Positions 49,696 to 60,386 of a stretch of DNA of 64,000 nucleotides are shown one piece after another. Both the position numbers and the translations under genes were made by a program. Where the stretch lies: the NCBI GenBank assembly GCA_030652215.1, contig JAUSBC010000035.1, positions 1 to 64,000 of the forward strand, read 5' to 3'. The notes beneath the pieces were generated by a model that made no database searches, was not told the DNA's origin, and saw only the letters and a list, made by a program, of their open reading frames with translations. Source of the DNA: Sideroxyarcus sp. (GTDB lineage Bacteria; Pseudomonadota; Gammaproteobacteria; Burkholderiales; Gallionellaceae). The first letter of the stretch is position 1. Every line of letters begins with the position of its first letter.

Positions 49696-50795
49696 TACTC
49701 GTTGTAGTCCATTGATTTGTATCCATGACGATTGACTAGTTCATCCCGTTCGGCACTTTTGAGGTCTTCGCGCACCATTTCACTGACCAGTTCTTCAAAG
49801 GTAATCTTGGGAGTCCAACCGAGTTTGTTTTTTGCCTTGCTGGCATCGCCCAGCAGGGTTTCGACTTCGGTGGGTCGGAAATAGCGCGGGTCGACGCGCA
49901 CAATGGCGCGCGGGGTCTGAGTATCAAGGTAGCCGACTTCGTCGGCATCCTTTCCTTCCCAACGGATATTCATGCTCAACTCCTTCGCGGCAGCATTGAC
50001 AAAATCGCGCACGCTGTATTGCACGCCAGTGGCGATGACGAAATCTTCCGGCTTGTCCTGTTGCAGCATCAGCCATTGCATCTCGACGTAGTCCTTGGCG
50101 TGCCCCCAGTCGCGCAGGGAATTCATGTTGCCCAGATAGAGGCATTCCTGCAGGCCGAGCTTGATGCGCGCCAGCGCGCGCGTGATCTTGCGGGTTACGA
50201 ATGTTTCGCCGCGGATCGGAGATTCGTGGTTAAACAGGATGCCGTTACAGGCATACATCCCATAGGCTTCGCGGTAATTGACGGTGATCCAGTAGGCGTA
50301 GAGTTTGGCCACCGCATACGGGCTGCGCGGATAGAACGGCGTGGTTTCCTTTTGCGGTATCTCCTGCACCAGCCCGAACAGTTCGGAGGTGGAAGCCTGG
50401 TAGAAACGGGTTTTCTTTTGCAGACCAAGGATGCGTATCGCTTCCAGTACCCGCAGCGCACCCAATGCGTCGGAGTTCGCCGTGTATTCGGGCTCTTCAA
50501 ATGAAACTGCAACATGGCTTTGCGCGGCCAGGTTGTAGATTTCATCCGGTTGCACCTGCTGGATGATTCTGATCAGGCTGCTGGAATCGGTCAAGTCCCC
50601 ATGATGCAGGAAGAAGCGAACGCCATCTTCATGCGGATCGCGGTACAGATGGTCGATGCGTGCCGTATTGAATGACGATGCGCGGCGTTTGATCCCGTGA
50701 ACGATGTAACCCTTGTTTATCAAAAACTCTGCAAGATAGGCGCCGTCTTGTCCGGTCACGCCTGTTATCAATGCTACTTTTCTTGGCTGGCTCAT
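49695..50795 (-). CDS. gmd: GDP-mannose 4,6-dehydratase
   Basis: 366-residue enzyme making GDP-4-keto-6-deoxymannose, precursor of GDP-fucose. [35 protein letters not shown] and [20 protein letters not shown] are canonical. ATG 50795 follows AAGGAA at spacing about 8; the upstream extension to 50837 is not needed. Coupled to the second gmd-like gene and followed upstream by fcl. Confidence 0.95.
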   Translation of the reverse strand: MSQPRKVALITGVTGQDGAYLAEFLINKGYIVHGIKRRASSFNTARIDHLYRDPHEDGVRFFLHHGDLTDSSSLIRIIQQVQPDEIYNLAAQSHVAVSFEEPEYTANSDALGALRVLEAIRILGLQKKTRFYQASTSELFGLVQEIPQKETTPFYPRSPYAVAKLYAYWITVNYREAYGMYACNGILFNHESPIRGETFVTRKITRALARIKLGLQECLYLGNMNSLRDWGHAKDYVEMQWLMLQQDKPEDFVIATGVQYSVRDFVNAAAKELSMNIRWEGKDADEVGYLDTQTPRAIVRVDPRYFRPTEVETLLGDASKAKNKLGWTPKITFEELVSEMVREDLKSAERDELVNRHGYKSMDYNE

Positions 50796-50889
50796 TTCAA
50801 CAATTCCTTTTTCAGTTAGGCATTCACGGTACTGCATTTCATGGTCATTCCATCCATACGTGGACAGCTGAAGTAAACATGTTCATTCT

Positions 50890-51858
50890 TCAAGATTGGA
50901 GTTCGATTTTTTTCAACATGTCCTGATAGGAAAGCGCGATGCCTTCCTTCAGCGGCATCGTGCGCTTCCAGCCCAGAGCATTGATGCGCGACACGTCCAA
51001 CGCCTTGCGCATGGCGCCATCTGGCTTGCTGGTATCAAAAGAGAGGCCGCCTGTGAAGCCAACCACATCGGCGACCAATTCGGCAAGTTCACGGATGGTA
51101 AGGTCTTCGCCACTGCCGATGTTGATCAATGGTGGTGAGTCATCCCTGAACAGGCTGGTCAATTTGTCGTCCATCTGCTCAAGCAAAAAGATGCAGGCAT
51201 CGGCCATATCTTCGCTGTATAGGAATTCTCGCTTGGGCGTGCCTGTGCCCCACACCACAACGTTATTATCGCCGCGCTGTTTGGCTTCGTGAACCTTGCG
51301 CATAAGCGCTGGCAGCACATGCGAATTATTCAGGTCGTAGTTATCGTTGGGGCCGTACAGATTGGTTGGCATAGCTGCCAGATATCGTGTTCCATACTGC
51401 CTGTTGTAGGCATGGCACATTTCGATTCCGGCAATTTTGGCCAACGCATAAGGTCGGTTGGTCGGTTCCAGCGGACCGGTCATCAGGCATTCTTCAGACA
51501 TCGGTTGCGGTGCATTTTTAGGGTAGATACAGCTTGAGCCGAGAAACAGCAGTCTCTTGACGTTGTTCTTCCAGGCGTTGTGAATGACATTATTCTGGAT
51601 AAGCAGGTTGTCCTCAATAAACTCCGCCGGGTAGGTGTTGTTGGCATGTATGCCCCCTACCTTTGCAGCGGCGAGTATGGTGTATTCCGGCTTTTCCCGC
51701 GCAAAGAAAGCCTGCACGGCCGACTGATCGCGCAATTCCAATTCGGCATGAGTGCGCAGCACGAGGTTATTGTAGCCGGCCGCTTGCAGTCGGCGCACGA
51801 GTGCAGAACCAACGAGGCCTCGATGGCCCGCTACGTATATTTTAGAATCTAGATTCAT
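50890..51858 (-). CDS. fcl: GDP-L-fucose synthase
   Basis: 322-residue epimerase-reductase that converts the Gmd product to GDP-L-fucose. KIYVAGHRGLVGSALVRRL, LGSSCIYPKNAPQPM, and NRPYALAKIAGIEMC (YxxxK) are visible. It provides donor for the two GT10-type transferases of the locus. It stands 95 bases upstream of gmd in the same direction. Confidence 0.95.
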   Translation of the reverse strand: MNLDSKIYVAGHRGLVGSALVRRLQAAGYNNLVLRTHAELELRDQSAVQAFFAREKPEYTILAAAKVGGIHANNTYPAEFIEDNLLIQNNVIHNAWKNNVKRLLFLGSSCIYPKNAPQPMSEECLMTGPLEPTNRPYALAKIAGIEMCHAYNRQYGTRYLAAMPTNLYGPNDNYDLNNSHVLPALMRKVHEAKQRGDNNVVVWGTGTPKREFLYSEDMADACIFLLEQMDDKLTSLFRDDSPPLINIGSGEDLTIRELAELVADVVGFTGGLSFDTSKPDGAMRKALDVSRINALGWKRTMPLKEGIALSYQDMLKKIELQS

Positions 51859-51906
51859 TTTCCAAGTTTCTTGTTTTGTTGGGCTTGAATTTCAGCACGG
51901 CAAAGT

Positions 51907-52107
51907 TCAGTGCAATCGTTGTTTCAGCGTCACTGACTTGCAAATCATCATCCAGAATTCCTGGCAATCAGTTCGCCACTGCGTGGCATAACTATCAAGC
52001 AGAACACCGTGCCCTCTGATCTCGATGATCAAGACTTTCAGGTTTTCAATCTTCACCACATCGCTCATCTCGACTTCTCCGATTTGACCACTTTTGATTC
52101 CGCTCAT
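51907..52107 (-). pseudogene. Remnant of an ORF6N-domain protein
   Basis: A 66-codon frame whose middle reads KIENLKVLIIEIRGHGVLLD, matching the start of phage/plasmid-associated ORF6N domains (typically IRG-x2-V-LLD). After about residue 40 the similarity is lost. I read it as a truncated mobile-DNA gene between manC and fcl. Match covers about 25 residues only. It lies within a 354-base interval otherwise without genes. Confidence 0.4.
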
Positions 52108-52140
52108 GCTGCACTTTTTAAAACATGAATAACAATTAAG

Positions 52141-52165
52141 CCTTCGACAAGCTCAGGTCGAACGG
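52141..52165. repeat. Short dispersed-type repeat
   Basis: CCTTCGACAAGCTCAGGTCG followed by AACGG is a common proteobacterial intergenic sequence type that often recurs many times per genome. One copy is seen here, just after the manC 3' end; a related degenerate stretch (CCGAAGGTCAGCC...) is at 29080. Confidence 0.5.
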
Positions 52166-52212
52166 ATCAGCATTCTTTACATACCAGATCAACAACTCCT
52201 GCACTATCTGCA

Positions 52213-53616
52213 CTATCTGCCGTAATTGTCTTCATAGCGTTGTATATCGTCTTCACCCAAATATTCGCCGACCTGAATTTCCACGATATGCAACGGCTCG
52301 GTGCCCAGATTCTCCAGCCGGTGTTTCGTGCCGATAGGAATATAGGTACTCTGGTTCTTGTTCACAGTAATGACTTCCTCACCATTGGTGACCGTAGCTG
52401 TGCCAGCCACCACCACCCAGTGTTCAGACCGATGTTTATGGCTTTGCAGGCTAAGTCTCGCACCCGGTGCAACCTCAATGCGTTTGAGCTTGAACCCCTC
52501 CGGATCTTCTTCCAATACGGTGTAACTTCCCCAGGGGCGGTTTATTTTGGTATGAAAGATATGTTCAGTGGCGCCACTTTGCTGTAAGGCGTCCACCACC
52601 TTGCGCACATCCTGCGTCTGGTCACTCCTCGAAATCAACACGGCATCTGCGGTTTCAATCACGCAAAGATCTTCCACACCGATGACTGCGACCAAGCGTT
52701 TCTCTGAGCGGATCAGGCTGTTTTTGCAGTTTACCGCAATGACATTTCCCTGCAGCGCATTGCCGCTTTCATTCTTCGGGGAAATCTCATGCACTGCCTG
52801 CCAACTACCTACATCGTTCCAGCCGATGTCGCACGGAATGAGCGATACGCTATCCGATTTTTCCAGCACACCGTAGTCGATGGAAATGGAGGGCATCGCT
52901 GCAAAATGCTTTTCCACGGCTTGCTGGAAGGTTGTGCCCGCGCGGCTATCGGCTGCGATGGTTTGCGCGATCTTGTATACCTCGGGCAAGTACTTCTGGA
53001 TTTCGGCAAGAATCACCGAGGCACGCCATACGAACATGCCGGAGTTCCAATAATAATTGCCTTCCTTCAGGAAGCGCTCGGCGGTGGCATGATCGGGTTT
53101 TTCGGTAAAACGATCCACCTTGTAGACTCGCGCATCATTGGTTTGATGCGCCTTGATGTAACCGAAGCCGGTATCGGGTCGGCTTGGCTGAATACCAAAT
53201 GTAACCAATTTTCCGCTTTGCGCCGTTTCAATCGCGATATCCAGAAGTGCGCGGAAACGCTCTTCATTCTTGATAATGTGATCCGCAGGCAAAACCACCA
53301 TCACCGGATCTTTCCCTTCGGCCATCAGGTATGCAGCAGCCAATGCAATTGCCGGTGCAGTATTGCGTCCGATTGGTTCGAACAGTGACTTATACGGCAA
53401 CAGCGCGTGGTAGGCCTCGCCCTTGGCATGCGATTCCTGCGTTACGATCAATACGTTCTTTGCTTCTATTGTTGGCGACAGACGATCAATGGTGGTTTGC
53501 AGCAACGAACCCTCGCCGTCCAGCACCAAAAATTGCTTCGGAAGATGTTGCCGCGACAAAGGCCAAAGTCTGCTTCCGCTTCCGCCAGCCAGAATGACTG
53601 CGTGTACATCACTCAT
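52213..53616 (-). CDS. manC: Bifunctional mannose-1-phosphate guanylyltransferase/mannose-6-phosphate isomerase
   Basis: About 467-residue type II enzyme making GDP-mannose. The N-terminal pyrophosphorylase signature [20 protein letters not shown] and FVEKP-equivalent [14 protein letters not shown] are present; the C-terminal cupin has [12 protein letters not shown] and [30 protein letters not shown] precedes ATG 53616. It feeds gmd, the second gmd-like gene, fcl and mannosyltransferases. It slightly overlaps the MarR-type regulator gene upstream. Confidence 0.96.
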   Translation of the reverse strand: MSDVHAVILAGGSGSRLWPLSRQHLPKQFLVLDGEGSLLQTTIDRLSPTIEAKNVLIVTQESHAKGEAYHALLPYKSLFEPIGRNTAPAIALAAAYLMAEGKDPVMVVLPADHIIKNEERFRALLDIAIETAQSGKLVTFGIQPSRPDTGFGYIKAHQTNDARVYKVDRFTEKPDHATAERFLKEGNYYWNSGMFVWRASVILAEIQKYLPEVYKIAQTIAADSRAGTTFQQAVEKHFAAMPSISIDYGVLEKSDSVSLIPCDIGWNDVGSWQAVHEISPKNESGNALQGNVIAVNCKNSLIRSEKRLVAVIGVEDLCVIETADAVLISRSDQTQDVRKVVDALQQSGATEHIFHTKINRPWGSYTVLEEDPEGFKLKRIEVAPGARLSLQSHKHRSEHWVVVAGTATVTNGEEVITVNKNQSTYIPIGTKHRLENLGTEPLHIVEIQVGEYLGEDDIQRYEDNYGR

Positions 53617-53956
53617 TTTTATTCTCCAATAAACCATTTTGCTCGGCTTCGCGCTGCAACTCTTCTATTTCCGCGCGTAGCCGCTCGTATTCCTGTACTT
53701 TGTATTTCAAAAATACAACGGTCATGCGCGCCCGCGATTCGATACCCTGCGGGGTCAGCAGATAGGCGTACGCCAGCTTGTTGTCGCTGTTGCGGAAGTT
53801 GTTGATTTTGAGACTGCCCTTTGCGACCAGAGCATTGAGGCAATAGTTGACTTTACCCAGGCTGACACCGAGCCGCTTCGCCAAATCCCTTTGGGAAAGT
53901 CCGGGGTTTTCTTCCAAAGTCTTGAGCAGGCCGTAGTGTGTTGCTTCGTCGAGCAT
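53609..53956 (-). CDS. MarR-family EPS-associated transcriptional regulator
   Basis: About 115-residue winged-helix protein. [40 protein letters not shown] and [20 protein letters not shown] are hallmarks of the EPS-associated MarR-like group, which sits near exopolysaccharide loci; a C-terminal coiled coil ([20 protein letters not shown]) follows. ATG 53956 fits family length better than 53989. As the first gene of the minus-strand run and overlapping manC by 8 bases, it likely controls this locus. Confidence 0.9.
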   Translation of the reverse strand: MLDEATHYGLLKTLEENPGLSQRDLAKRLGVSLGKVNYCLNALVAKGSLKINNFRNSDNKLAYAYLLTPQGIESRARMTVVFLKYKVQEYERLRAEIEELQREAEQNGLLENKNE

Positions 53957-54072
53957 TTTGGGTGTGTTCAAGTAGTGAACGGGGCGCATTAGAGCAGTCG
54001 CAGGCGAAGGGTGTCAAGCAGGAAAATGCTCTCGTGTATCATGGCGACCTTGTTTTCGCCCTGAGTCATCGC

Positions 54073-55038
54073 ATGCAAAACGCGCCGAGCATCGTCCTGA
54101 TCAAAACGTCCTCATTGGGCGATGTCCTGCACAATCTCCCTGTCGTAACGGATATTTGCAGACATTTGCCCGATGCGCGCATTGACTGGGTGGTGGAAGA
54201 GAGCTTTGCAGCCTTGCCGGCGCTGCATCCTAAAGTACTGCATGTCATCCCGGTTGCCATGCGACGCTGGCGTAAAGCATGGTGGGCATCACGCGGAGAG
54301 ATGCAGGCTGTTTGCCGTGATTTGGAAGCAAGGCAGTATGACTTTGCCGTCGACACCCAGGGCTTGCTCAAGAGTGCGCTTATTACCCGTTGCACACACA
54401 CGATGCGCTGCGGTTATGCATGGGACAGCGCCCGGGAAGGCGTGGCTAGCTGGTTCTACGATCGGGGGTTTTCCATAGCAAAGGATCAGCACGCGGTGGA
54501 GCGCAACCGTCAACTGGCAGCCGCAGCACTCGGTTACCCGGTCGAAGGTACGCCGAACTATGGCATTCGTATCCCTGAATTGGCGCTGCCCTGGTTGCCG
54601 GTTAAACCCCATGTCGTCCTGCTGCACGCCACCAGCCGCGACGACAAGTTATGGGATGAGCAGAACTGGATTGCGCTGGGCACTCAGTTGCACCATGCAG
54701 GATTGAGTATTGTGTTGCCTTGGGGCAGCGAGGTTGAAAGAATGCGCAGCGCACGTCTGGCCGCCTCCATCCCCGGTGCCGTAGTGGCTCCGCGTCTGAA
54801 TCTGAACGAAGCTACGGCTTTATTGGGCGGCGCCCGTGCCGTGGTCGGCGTGGATACCGGTTTGAGCCACCTGGCCGCCGCTCTCGATGTGCCCACGATC
54901 GGCATCTACACTGCCACCGATCCGGGCCTGACAGGACTTTACGCCGGTCCGCTGGCGGTTAACCTCGGCGGCAAGGGCTCCCCTCCCTCTGTCGACTCTG
55001 TCATTGTGAAGCTTACGGAACTTGGGGCCTATGTTTAA
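54073..55038 (+). CDS. waaC: LPS heptosyltransferase I
   Basis: 321-residue GT9 enzyme adding the first heptose to Kdo2-lipid A. IVLIKTSSLGDVLHNLPVVT is the WaaC-type start, and VVGVDTGLSHLAAALDVPTI and GIYTATDPG mark the donor site. ATG 54073 gives the usual N terminus; the longer frame to 53938 is antisense to the regulator. Its last codons overlap waaA (ATG 55031 inside). Divergent from the MarR-type gene. Confidence 0.95.
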   Translation: MQNAPSIVLIKTSSLGDVLHNLPVVTDICRHLPDARIDWVVEESFAALPALHPKVLHVIPVAMRRWRKAWWASRGEMQAVCRDLEARQYDFAVDTQGLLKSALITRCTHTMRCGYAWDSAREGVASWFYDRGFSIAKDQHAVERNRQLAAAALGYPVEGTPNYGIRIPELALPWLPVKPHVVLLHATSRDDKLWDEQNWIALGTQLHHAGLSIVLPWGSEVERMRSARLAASIPGAVVAPRLNLNEATALLGGARAVVGVDTGLSHLAAALDVPTIGIYTATDPGLTGLYAGPLAVNLGGKGSPPSVDSVIVKLTELGAYV

Positions 55039-56299
55039 GCCGCGGTTTTATTACACCTTTGGCCTGTGGCTGCTGCTGCCATATGTGTTTTTTCACCTGC
55101 TGTGGCGGGCGCGCAAGCAACGCGAATATCTGCATCACATCGGTGAGCGCTTCGGTCGATATGCGGTTCGTTGCGAAAAGCCCGTCATCTGGCTGCATAG
55201 CGTATCGGTCGGCGAAACACGTGCCATCGTGACGTTGGTGCAAAGCCTGCGTATTCGATATCCCGATCATCAGATACTGCTCTCACACACTACGCCCACG
55301 GGGCGCGCCGCCAGTGAACAGCTTTTCGGCGAAGATGTGATCCGTGTGTACTTGCCGTATGACTATCCTTTTGCCGTTGAGCGTTTCTTGCGTCACTTTC
55401 GTCCGCAAGTCGGCGTATTGATGGAGACCGAGATCTGGTTCAACCTGATTCACGCCTGCCATAATGAGTCGATTCCGCTGCTGCTGCTCAGTGCGCGCTT
55501 GTCGGATAAGTCCGCCAATAATTACGCACGGTTCCCAAGACTCGTTCGCGCAGGGCTGCGCGAGCTTTCTCTTGTCGCTGCGCAGACTGAAGGCGACGCG
55601 ATGCGCTTGGCCGATTTCTGCAACCGCGCCGTTCCGGTCATGGGCAACCTCAAATTCGACATCGTCCCGCCCCCCGCCATGCTGGAGTTGGGCAAACGGT
55701 TGCGCGTCATGTTTGGCGAACAGCGCCCTGTTCTACTTGCTGCCAGCACGCGCGAGGGTGAGGAAGCGCTTCTGCTGGACGCCCTGCAACATGCTGAAAT
55801 CGAGCGCCTGCTTGTCGTCATCGTGCCGCGTCATCCCCAGCGTTTTGACGAGGTTGCCGCACTGATTGAGCAGCACGGTTTAAGCATGCAGCGCCGCAGC
55901 GCTAACGAGCCGGTTTCTGCCCGCACACAATTCGTGCTGGGCGACAGCATGGGCGAGATGTTTGCTTATTACGCTGCCTGCGATATCGCTTTTATAGGTG
56001 GCAGCCTGCTCCCGCTCGGCGGGCAGAATCTGATCGAAGCCTGCGCAGTAGGAACACCGGTGCTGATCGGACCGTATACTTACAACTTCGCACAGGCGAC
56101 CGAGATGGCTGTCGCCGACGGAGCTGCAATGCAAATCAATCACGCCGACGATCTTGTGCATCAACTGAACATTTTGCTACATGACCCGCTGCAATTGGCC
56201 AGAATGGGTGAAGCCGGAAGGCAATTCGTAAACAGCAATCAGGGAGCGACCGAAGGTGCGGTGAGATTGATCGCGCTGGCGGTTAACCACGCCCTGTAG
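55031..56299 (+). CDS. waaA: 3-deoxy-D-manno-octulosonic acid (Kdo) transferase
   Basis: 422-residue membrane-anchored GT30 enzyme that transfers Kdo from CMP-Kdo to lipid A precursor. An N-terminal helix (FGLWLLLPYVFFHLLW) is followed by IWLHSVSVGETRAI, VLMETEIWFNL and GGSLLPLGGQNLIEACAVGT, which are diagnostic. It starts inside waaC by 8 bases. It converges with the rfb operon. Confidence 0.96.
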   Translation: MFKPRFYYTFGLWLLLPYVFFHLLWRARKQREYLHHIGERFGRYAVRCEKPVIWLHSVSVGETRAIVTLVQSLRIRYPDHQILLSHTTPTGRAASEQLFGEDVIRVYLPYDYPFAVERFLRHFRPQVGVLMETEIWFNLIHACHNESIPLLLLSARLSDKSANNYARFPRLVRAGLRELSLVAAQTEGDAMRLADFCNRAVPVMGNLKFDIVPPPAMLELGKRLRVMFGEQRPVLLAASTREGEEALLLDALQHAEIERLLVVIVPRHPQRFDEVAALIEQHGLSMQRRSANEPVSARTQFVLGDSMGEMFAYYAACDIAFIGGSLLPLGGQNLIEACAVGTPVLIGPYTYNFAQATEMAVADGAAMQINHADDLVHQLNILLHDPLQLARMGEAGRQFVNSNQGATEGAVRLIALAVNHAL

Positions 56300-56368
56300 A
56301 CGGAATGGCTCCGGATCAATGAGTTCGGATTCGATAATCCTGAGCGACGCACTTGCCAGAAACTGCCG

Positions 56369-56914
56369 TTACGCGAATAGTTCTGCTTCCGCGAGCATTT
56401 TTCCCTGGGCATCCTTGCCTGACAGCGATGGCGCCGTCTGCAGTTGCCAGTCGATTCCCAAGGCAGGATCGTTCCAGCGAATGCTGCGCTCATGTTCCGG
56501 ATACCAGTAATCAGTGGTTTTATAGAGAAATTCGGCGGTTTCGGACAACACAACAAACCCGTGTGCAAATCCTTCGGGTATCCACAACATGCGCTTGTTT
56601 TCAGCCGACAGTTCCAGTGCAACATGCTGCCCGAAAGTCGGGGAGCTTTTTCGGATGTCCACGGCCACGTCGAGCACGGTACCCTGCACCGCCCGCACCA
56701 ACTTTCCCTGCGGGTGTTGAATCTGATAATGCAATCCGCGCAATACGCCCTTTACCGAACGGGAGTGGTTGTCCTGCACGAAATCCGCATCACGGCCGGT
56801 TAGTTCGGCAAATTTGCGCCGGTTAAAGCTTTCAAAGAAGAACCCGCGGTCATCCCCGAAGACTTTCGGTTCGATGATCAGCAAATCTGGGATTGCCGTT
56901 GAAATCACCTTCAC
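56369..56914 (-). CDS. rfbC: dTDP-4-dehydrorhamnose 3,5-epimerase
   Basis: 181-residue cupin enzyme of dTDP-L-rhamnose synthesis. [38 protein letters not shown] and the catalytic His/Tyr region are present. GTG start overlaps the rfbA stop as GTGA, with AAGGAA upstream. Last gene of the rfbBDAC operon. Confidence 0.96.
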   Translation of the reverse strand: MKVISTAIPDLLIIEPKVFGDDRGFFFESFNRRKFAELTGRDADFVQDNHSRSVKGVLRGLHYQIQHPQGKLVRAVQGTVLDVAVDIRKSSPTFGQHVALELSAENKRMLWIPEGFAHGFVVLSETAEFLYKTTDYWYPEHERSIRWNDPALGIDWQLQTAPSLSGKDAQGKMLAEAELFA

Positions 56915-57801
56915 TTGGCAATTTCCTTTTCGTTCAGCACCTGCAACAGATACTCGCCATATCCGCTTTTCTTCAACGGAGCTGCCAACTTCTCAAGCTG
57001 CTCGGCATTGATGAATCCCTGGCGATAGGCAATTTCTTCAGGGCAGGCGATTTTCAGGCCTTGCCTGTGTTCGATGGTCTGGATGAACTGGCTGGCATCT
57101 AGCAACGATTCGTGGGTGCCCGTGTCCAGCCAGGCATAGCCGCGCCCCATGATTTCCACCGACAATTTGTTGCGCTCCAGATAGATGCGATTGACGTCGG
57201 TAATTTCCAGTTCGCCGCGTGGCGAGGGCTTCAGATTCTTGGCAATGTCCAGCACGTCGTTGTCGTAGAAATACAGGCCGGTCACGGCGTAATTCGATTT
57301 GGGCTTAAGCGGTTTTTCTTCCAGGGACACAGCATTTCCCGCCGCATCGAATTCAACCACACCATAGCGTTCCGGATCGCGCACGCGGTAGGCAAATACC
57401 GTCGCGCCGGCGTTTCGCTGCGCAGCGCTGGCCAATTGGCTCTGGAAAGTGTGGCCGTAAAAAATGTTGTCGCCCAGCACCAGCGCGGAAGGACTCTTGC
57501 CCACAAAGTCGCGCCCGATGATGAAGGCCTGCGCCAAGCCGTCCGGGGACGGTTGGATTGCATACTGCAAATTCAAGCCCCACGCGCTGCCGTCTCCCAG
57601 CAGTTGCTGGAAGCGCGGCGTATCTTGCGGTGTGGAGATGATCAGGATGTCGCGTATCCCGCCCAACATCAGCGTGGACAGCGGGTAATAAATCATCGGC
57701 TTGTCGTAAATCGGCAGCAACTGCTTGGAAACCGCCAGTGTCACCGGGTGCAGACGCGTGCCGGAACCGCCGGCGAGAATGATGCCCTTGCGATTTGTCA
57801 T
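56911..57801 (-). CDS. rfbA: Glucose-1-phosphate thymidylyltransferase
   Basis: 296-residue enzyme that makes dTDP-glucose. [40 protein letters not shown] and [20 protein letters not shown] are canonical. ATG 57801 follows GGAGAAACAAGC; it overlaps the rfbD stop by ATGA. Confidence 0.97.
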   Translation of the reverse strand: MTNRKGIILAGGSGTRLHPVTLAVSKQLLPIYDKPMIYYPLSTLMLGGIRDILIISTPQDTPRFQQLLGDGSAWGLNLQYAIQPSPDGLAQAFIIGRDFVGKSPSALVLGDNIFYGHTFQSQLASAAQRNAGATVFAYRVRDPERYGVVEFDAAGNAVSLEEKPLKPKSNYAVTGLYFYDNDVLDIAKNLKPSPRGELEITDVNRIYLERNKLSVEIMGRGYAWLDTGTHESLLDASQFIQTIEHRQGLKIACPEEIAYRQGFINAEQLEKLAAPLKKSGYGEYLLQVLNEKEIAK

Positions 57802-58700
57802 GCTTGTTTCTCCAGTATCTCGGTCAACATGCGCTCTACGCCTGTTTGCCAATTTGGCAACTCAAGGTCGAATGCTTTTTTCAATTTGCTGCAATCCAGG
57901 CGCGAATTGAGCGGGCGTTTGGCCGCAGTGCGGAAATCACTGGTGGGCACCGCTTTGATCGCGTCGGTGGCGATCTTGAGGGGCAAGCCCTTGCTTCGGG
58001 CGAGATCCAGCACGAAGCTTGCATAGCCGTGCCAGGAAGTTTCGCCGCCCGCCACCAAGTGATACAGGCCGCACAATTCCGGCTGCAATTCGGCAGCACG
58101 GATGGCATGTGCCGTGACGTCGGCAAGCAGATCGGCGCCCGTTGGGGCGCCGATCTGGTCGTTGATGACGGACAAACTGTCGCGCTCTGTTGCCAAGCGC
58201 AGCATGGTCTTGGCAAAGTTTCCGCCGCGCGCGGCATAAACCCAACTGGTGCGGAAAATCAAATGCCTGCAGCCCGATTGCTGAATCAGTTTTTCGCTTT
58301 CCAGTTTGGTTGCGCCGTATACGCTGAGCGGAGCTGCCGCATCTGATTCGATCCAGGGTTTTGTGCCTTGCCCGTCGAATACATAGTCCGTCGAATAATG
58401 CACGAGCAAGGCATCAAGTTTTTTGGCTTCTTGCGCCAATACGCCGGGCGACAGGGCATTGATGGTTCTCACCAGTTCCGGTTCGCTTTCGGCTTTGTCC
58501 ACAGCCGTGTGCGCGGCCGCGCTGACAATTACGTCCGGAGCCACTGAACGGATCGTTTGCGCCAATCCGTCCGGCTTGCTGAAGTCCCCGCACATGTCTT
58601 TGGAGTCGAAGTCCAATGCGACTATGTCACCCAACGGCGCCAAGCTGCGCTGGAGCTCCCAGCCGACTTGACCGTTTTTGCCAAGCAAAAGGATTTTCAT
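57798..58700 (-). CDS. rfbD: dTDP-4-dehydrorhamnose reductase
   Basis: 300-residue SDR that produces dTDP-L-rhamnose. [28 protein letters not shown] and [14 protein letters not shown] are typical. ATG 58700 overlaps the rfbB stop as ATGA; the longer frame is within rfbB. Order rfbB-D-A-C is standard. Confidence 0.97.
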   Translation of the reverse strand: MKILLLGKNGQVGWELQRSLAPLGDIVALDFDSKDMCGDFSKPDGLAQTIRSVAPDVIVSAAAHTAVDKAESEPELVRTINALSPGVLAQEAKKLDALLVHYSTDYVFDGQGTKPWIESDAAAPLSVYGATKLESEKLIQQSGCRHLIFRTSWVYAARGGNFAKTMLRLATERDSLSVINDQIGAPTGADLLADVTAHAIRAAELQPELCGLYHLVAGGETSWHGYASFVLDLARSKGLPLKIATDAIKAVPTSDFRTAAKRPLNSRLDCSKLKKAFDLELPNWQTGVERMLTEILEKQA

Positions 58701-59752
58701 GCGGCGTACTGCTTCTGCATCCATTCGCGGTATGCACCGCTGGTCACGCCTTTGATCCAGGCATCGTTGGAAAGGTACCATTCGACGGTCTTGCGCAATC
58801 CGGTTTCAAACGTCTCTTGCGGCTTCCAGCCGAACTCGCGCTCAAGCTTGCTGGCGTCGATGGCGTAACGTTGATCGTGCCCAGGACGGTCTTTGACATA
58901 GGTAATCAGGTTTGCATGGGGCGCTCCCTGCGGGCGCATTTCATCGAGGATAGTGCAAATGCCGTGCACCACTTCGAGATTGGTCTTTTCGTTCCAGCCG
59001 CCGATGTTGTAGGTTTCGCCCAGCCGGCCCTTGTTCATCACCAGATGCAGCGCGCGCGCGTGATCGTCGACATACAGCCAGTCGCGAATGTTGTCGCCTT
59101 TGCCGTAGATGGGCAGCGGCTTGCCGCTAACCGCGTTCAGGATCACCAGCGGAATGAGTTTTTCGGGGAAGTGGTAGGGACCGTAATTGTTGGAGCAGTT
59201 AGTGGTCACTACCGGCATGCCGTAGGTGTGGTGCCATGCGCGCACCAGATGGTCGGATGAAGCCTTGCTCGCGGAATAGGGCGAGTTGGGTTCGTAGGGC
59301 ATGTCTTCGGTGAAGAAGCCCTCAGCGCCCAGGCTGCCGTAGACCTCGTCCGTGGAAATGTGGTGAAAGCGGAAATTGGCTTTCTTGTCGCCTTCCAGCT
59401 TGTTCCAGTGTGTGCGTGCGGCTTCCAGCAGCGTGTAAGTGCCGACTATATTGGTCTGGATGAATTCGGCAGGACCAGTGATGGAGCGATCCACATGCGA
59501 CTCTGCTGCAAGGTGCATCACGGCGTCCGGCTGATGCTGCTCGAATACGCGCGCCACTTCGGCCGCGTCGCAAATATCCACATGCTCAAACCGGTAACGC
59601 GGATTGTCGGCCACGGATGCCAACGATTGCAGATTGCCCGCATAAGTCAGCTTGTCTACATTGACGACGGAATCAGAGGTGTTGCCTATGACATGCCGTA
59701 TCAACGCCGAGCCTATGAACCCGGCCCCCCCTGTTATAAGTATCTTTTTCAT
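58697..59752 (-). CDS. rfbB: dTDP-glucose 4,6-dehydratase
   Basis: 351-residue extended SDR, first committed step to dTDP-rhamnose. [32 protein letters not shown] and [15 protein letters not shown] are the expected motifs. First gene of the operon; a TAGAAT box about 15 bases upstream of its ATG might be a -10, but no good -35 is seen. Confidence 0.97.
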   Translation of the reverse strand: MKKILITGGAGFIGSALIRHVIGNTSDSVVNVDKLTYAGNLQSLASVADNPRYRFEHVDICDAAEVARVFEQHQPDAVMHLAAESHVDRSITGPAEFIQTNIVGTYTLLEAARTHWNKLEGDKKANFRFHHISTDEVYGSLGAEGFFTEDMPYEPNSPYSASKASSDHLVRAWHHTYGMPVVTTNCSNNYGPYHFPEKLIPLVILNAVSGKPLPIYGKGDNIRDWLYVDDHARALHLVMNKGRLGETYNIGGWNEKTNLEVVHGICTILDEMRPQGAPHANLITYVKDRPGHDQRYAIDASKLEREFGWKPQETFETGLRKTVEWYLSNDAWIKGVTSGAYREWMQKQYAA

Positions 59753-59954
59753 AGCGCGCGATTCTAGTCGCGACTGCTACTTTTTCCTATAGGCCAATCG
59801 TCATATGTACAGGCAGTGCTTTACGTGCTAGAGCACTGCCAAAACTCGCATGAATTTCACAATTTCGACTCGCGCGGGCAAAGGTCGGCGTCAGGGGAAA
59901 ATTCGCAGCGGGTTCCGGCAATCTCTGACAATACACTGTTTAAAAGATGTTTAT

Positions 59955-60156
59955 TTAATGCAGCGCCTGATTCACCCTGCCCAGATCCGCCTCAGCCAGC
60001 CCGCCCACCGCCGCCTTCAGGCTGAGTTGACTGACCAAGTAGTTGTATTGCGCCTGATACAGGTCGCGTCGGGTGGCGAACAGTTGCTGTTGCGCATTCA
60101 GCACATCGAGGCTGGTGCGCACGCCGACTTCCTGTCCCAGCTTGCTGGCTTGCAGT
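59955..60156 (-). pseudogene. Duplicated 3' fragment of tolC
   Basis: About 200 bases repeat the last 66 codons of the neighbouring tolC (60440-60641) including the stop. By eye there are about 17 base differences, mostly silent; the protein QASKLGQEVGVRTSLDVLNA... differs only at a few positions such as LF for MY. It lacks the rest of the gene and its edge meets a REP-like element exactly at 60157. The 59753-59954 stretch beside it shows nothing clear. Confidence 0.88.
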
Positions 60157-60187
60157 CGTAGGTTGGGCAAAGCAAAGCGTGCTCAAC
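60157..60187. repeat. REP-like element, left copy
   Basis: CGTAGGTTGGGCAAAGCAAA and onwards is a known proteobacterial intergenic repeat type. It is the near-exact inverse of 60271-60301, with an 83-base spacer, and starts directly at the end of the tolC fragment. Confidence 0.75.
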
Positions 60188-60270
60188 GTTTTGAGGGAAA
60201 CTCGGTTACTGGCTAGACAGGCGATATTGAAGCGGGGGCATGACGGGGGAGTGTTGTTTATGACGGCATT

Positions 60271-60301
60271 GTTGGGCACGCTACGCTTTGCCCAACCTAC
60301 G
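60271..60301. repeat. REP-like element, right copy
   Basis: GTTGGGCACGCTACGCTTTG followed by CCCAACCTACG forms the inverted partner of 60157-60187. Two copies facing each other are the usual REP-pair (BIME-like) arrangement. Confidence 0.75.
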
Positions 60302-60386
60302 GCTGCTCAAAACACGTCAGCCGTATCAGCGCGAACATGCAAAAACAGTTGACGTTAAGGCCGGTATCTACAACTGTTATGGATCG

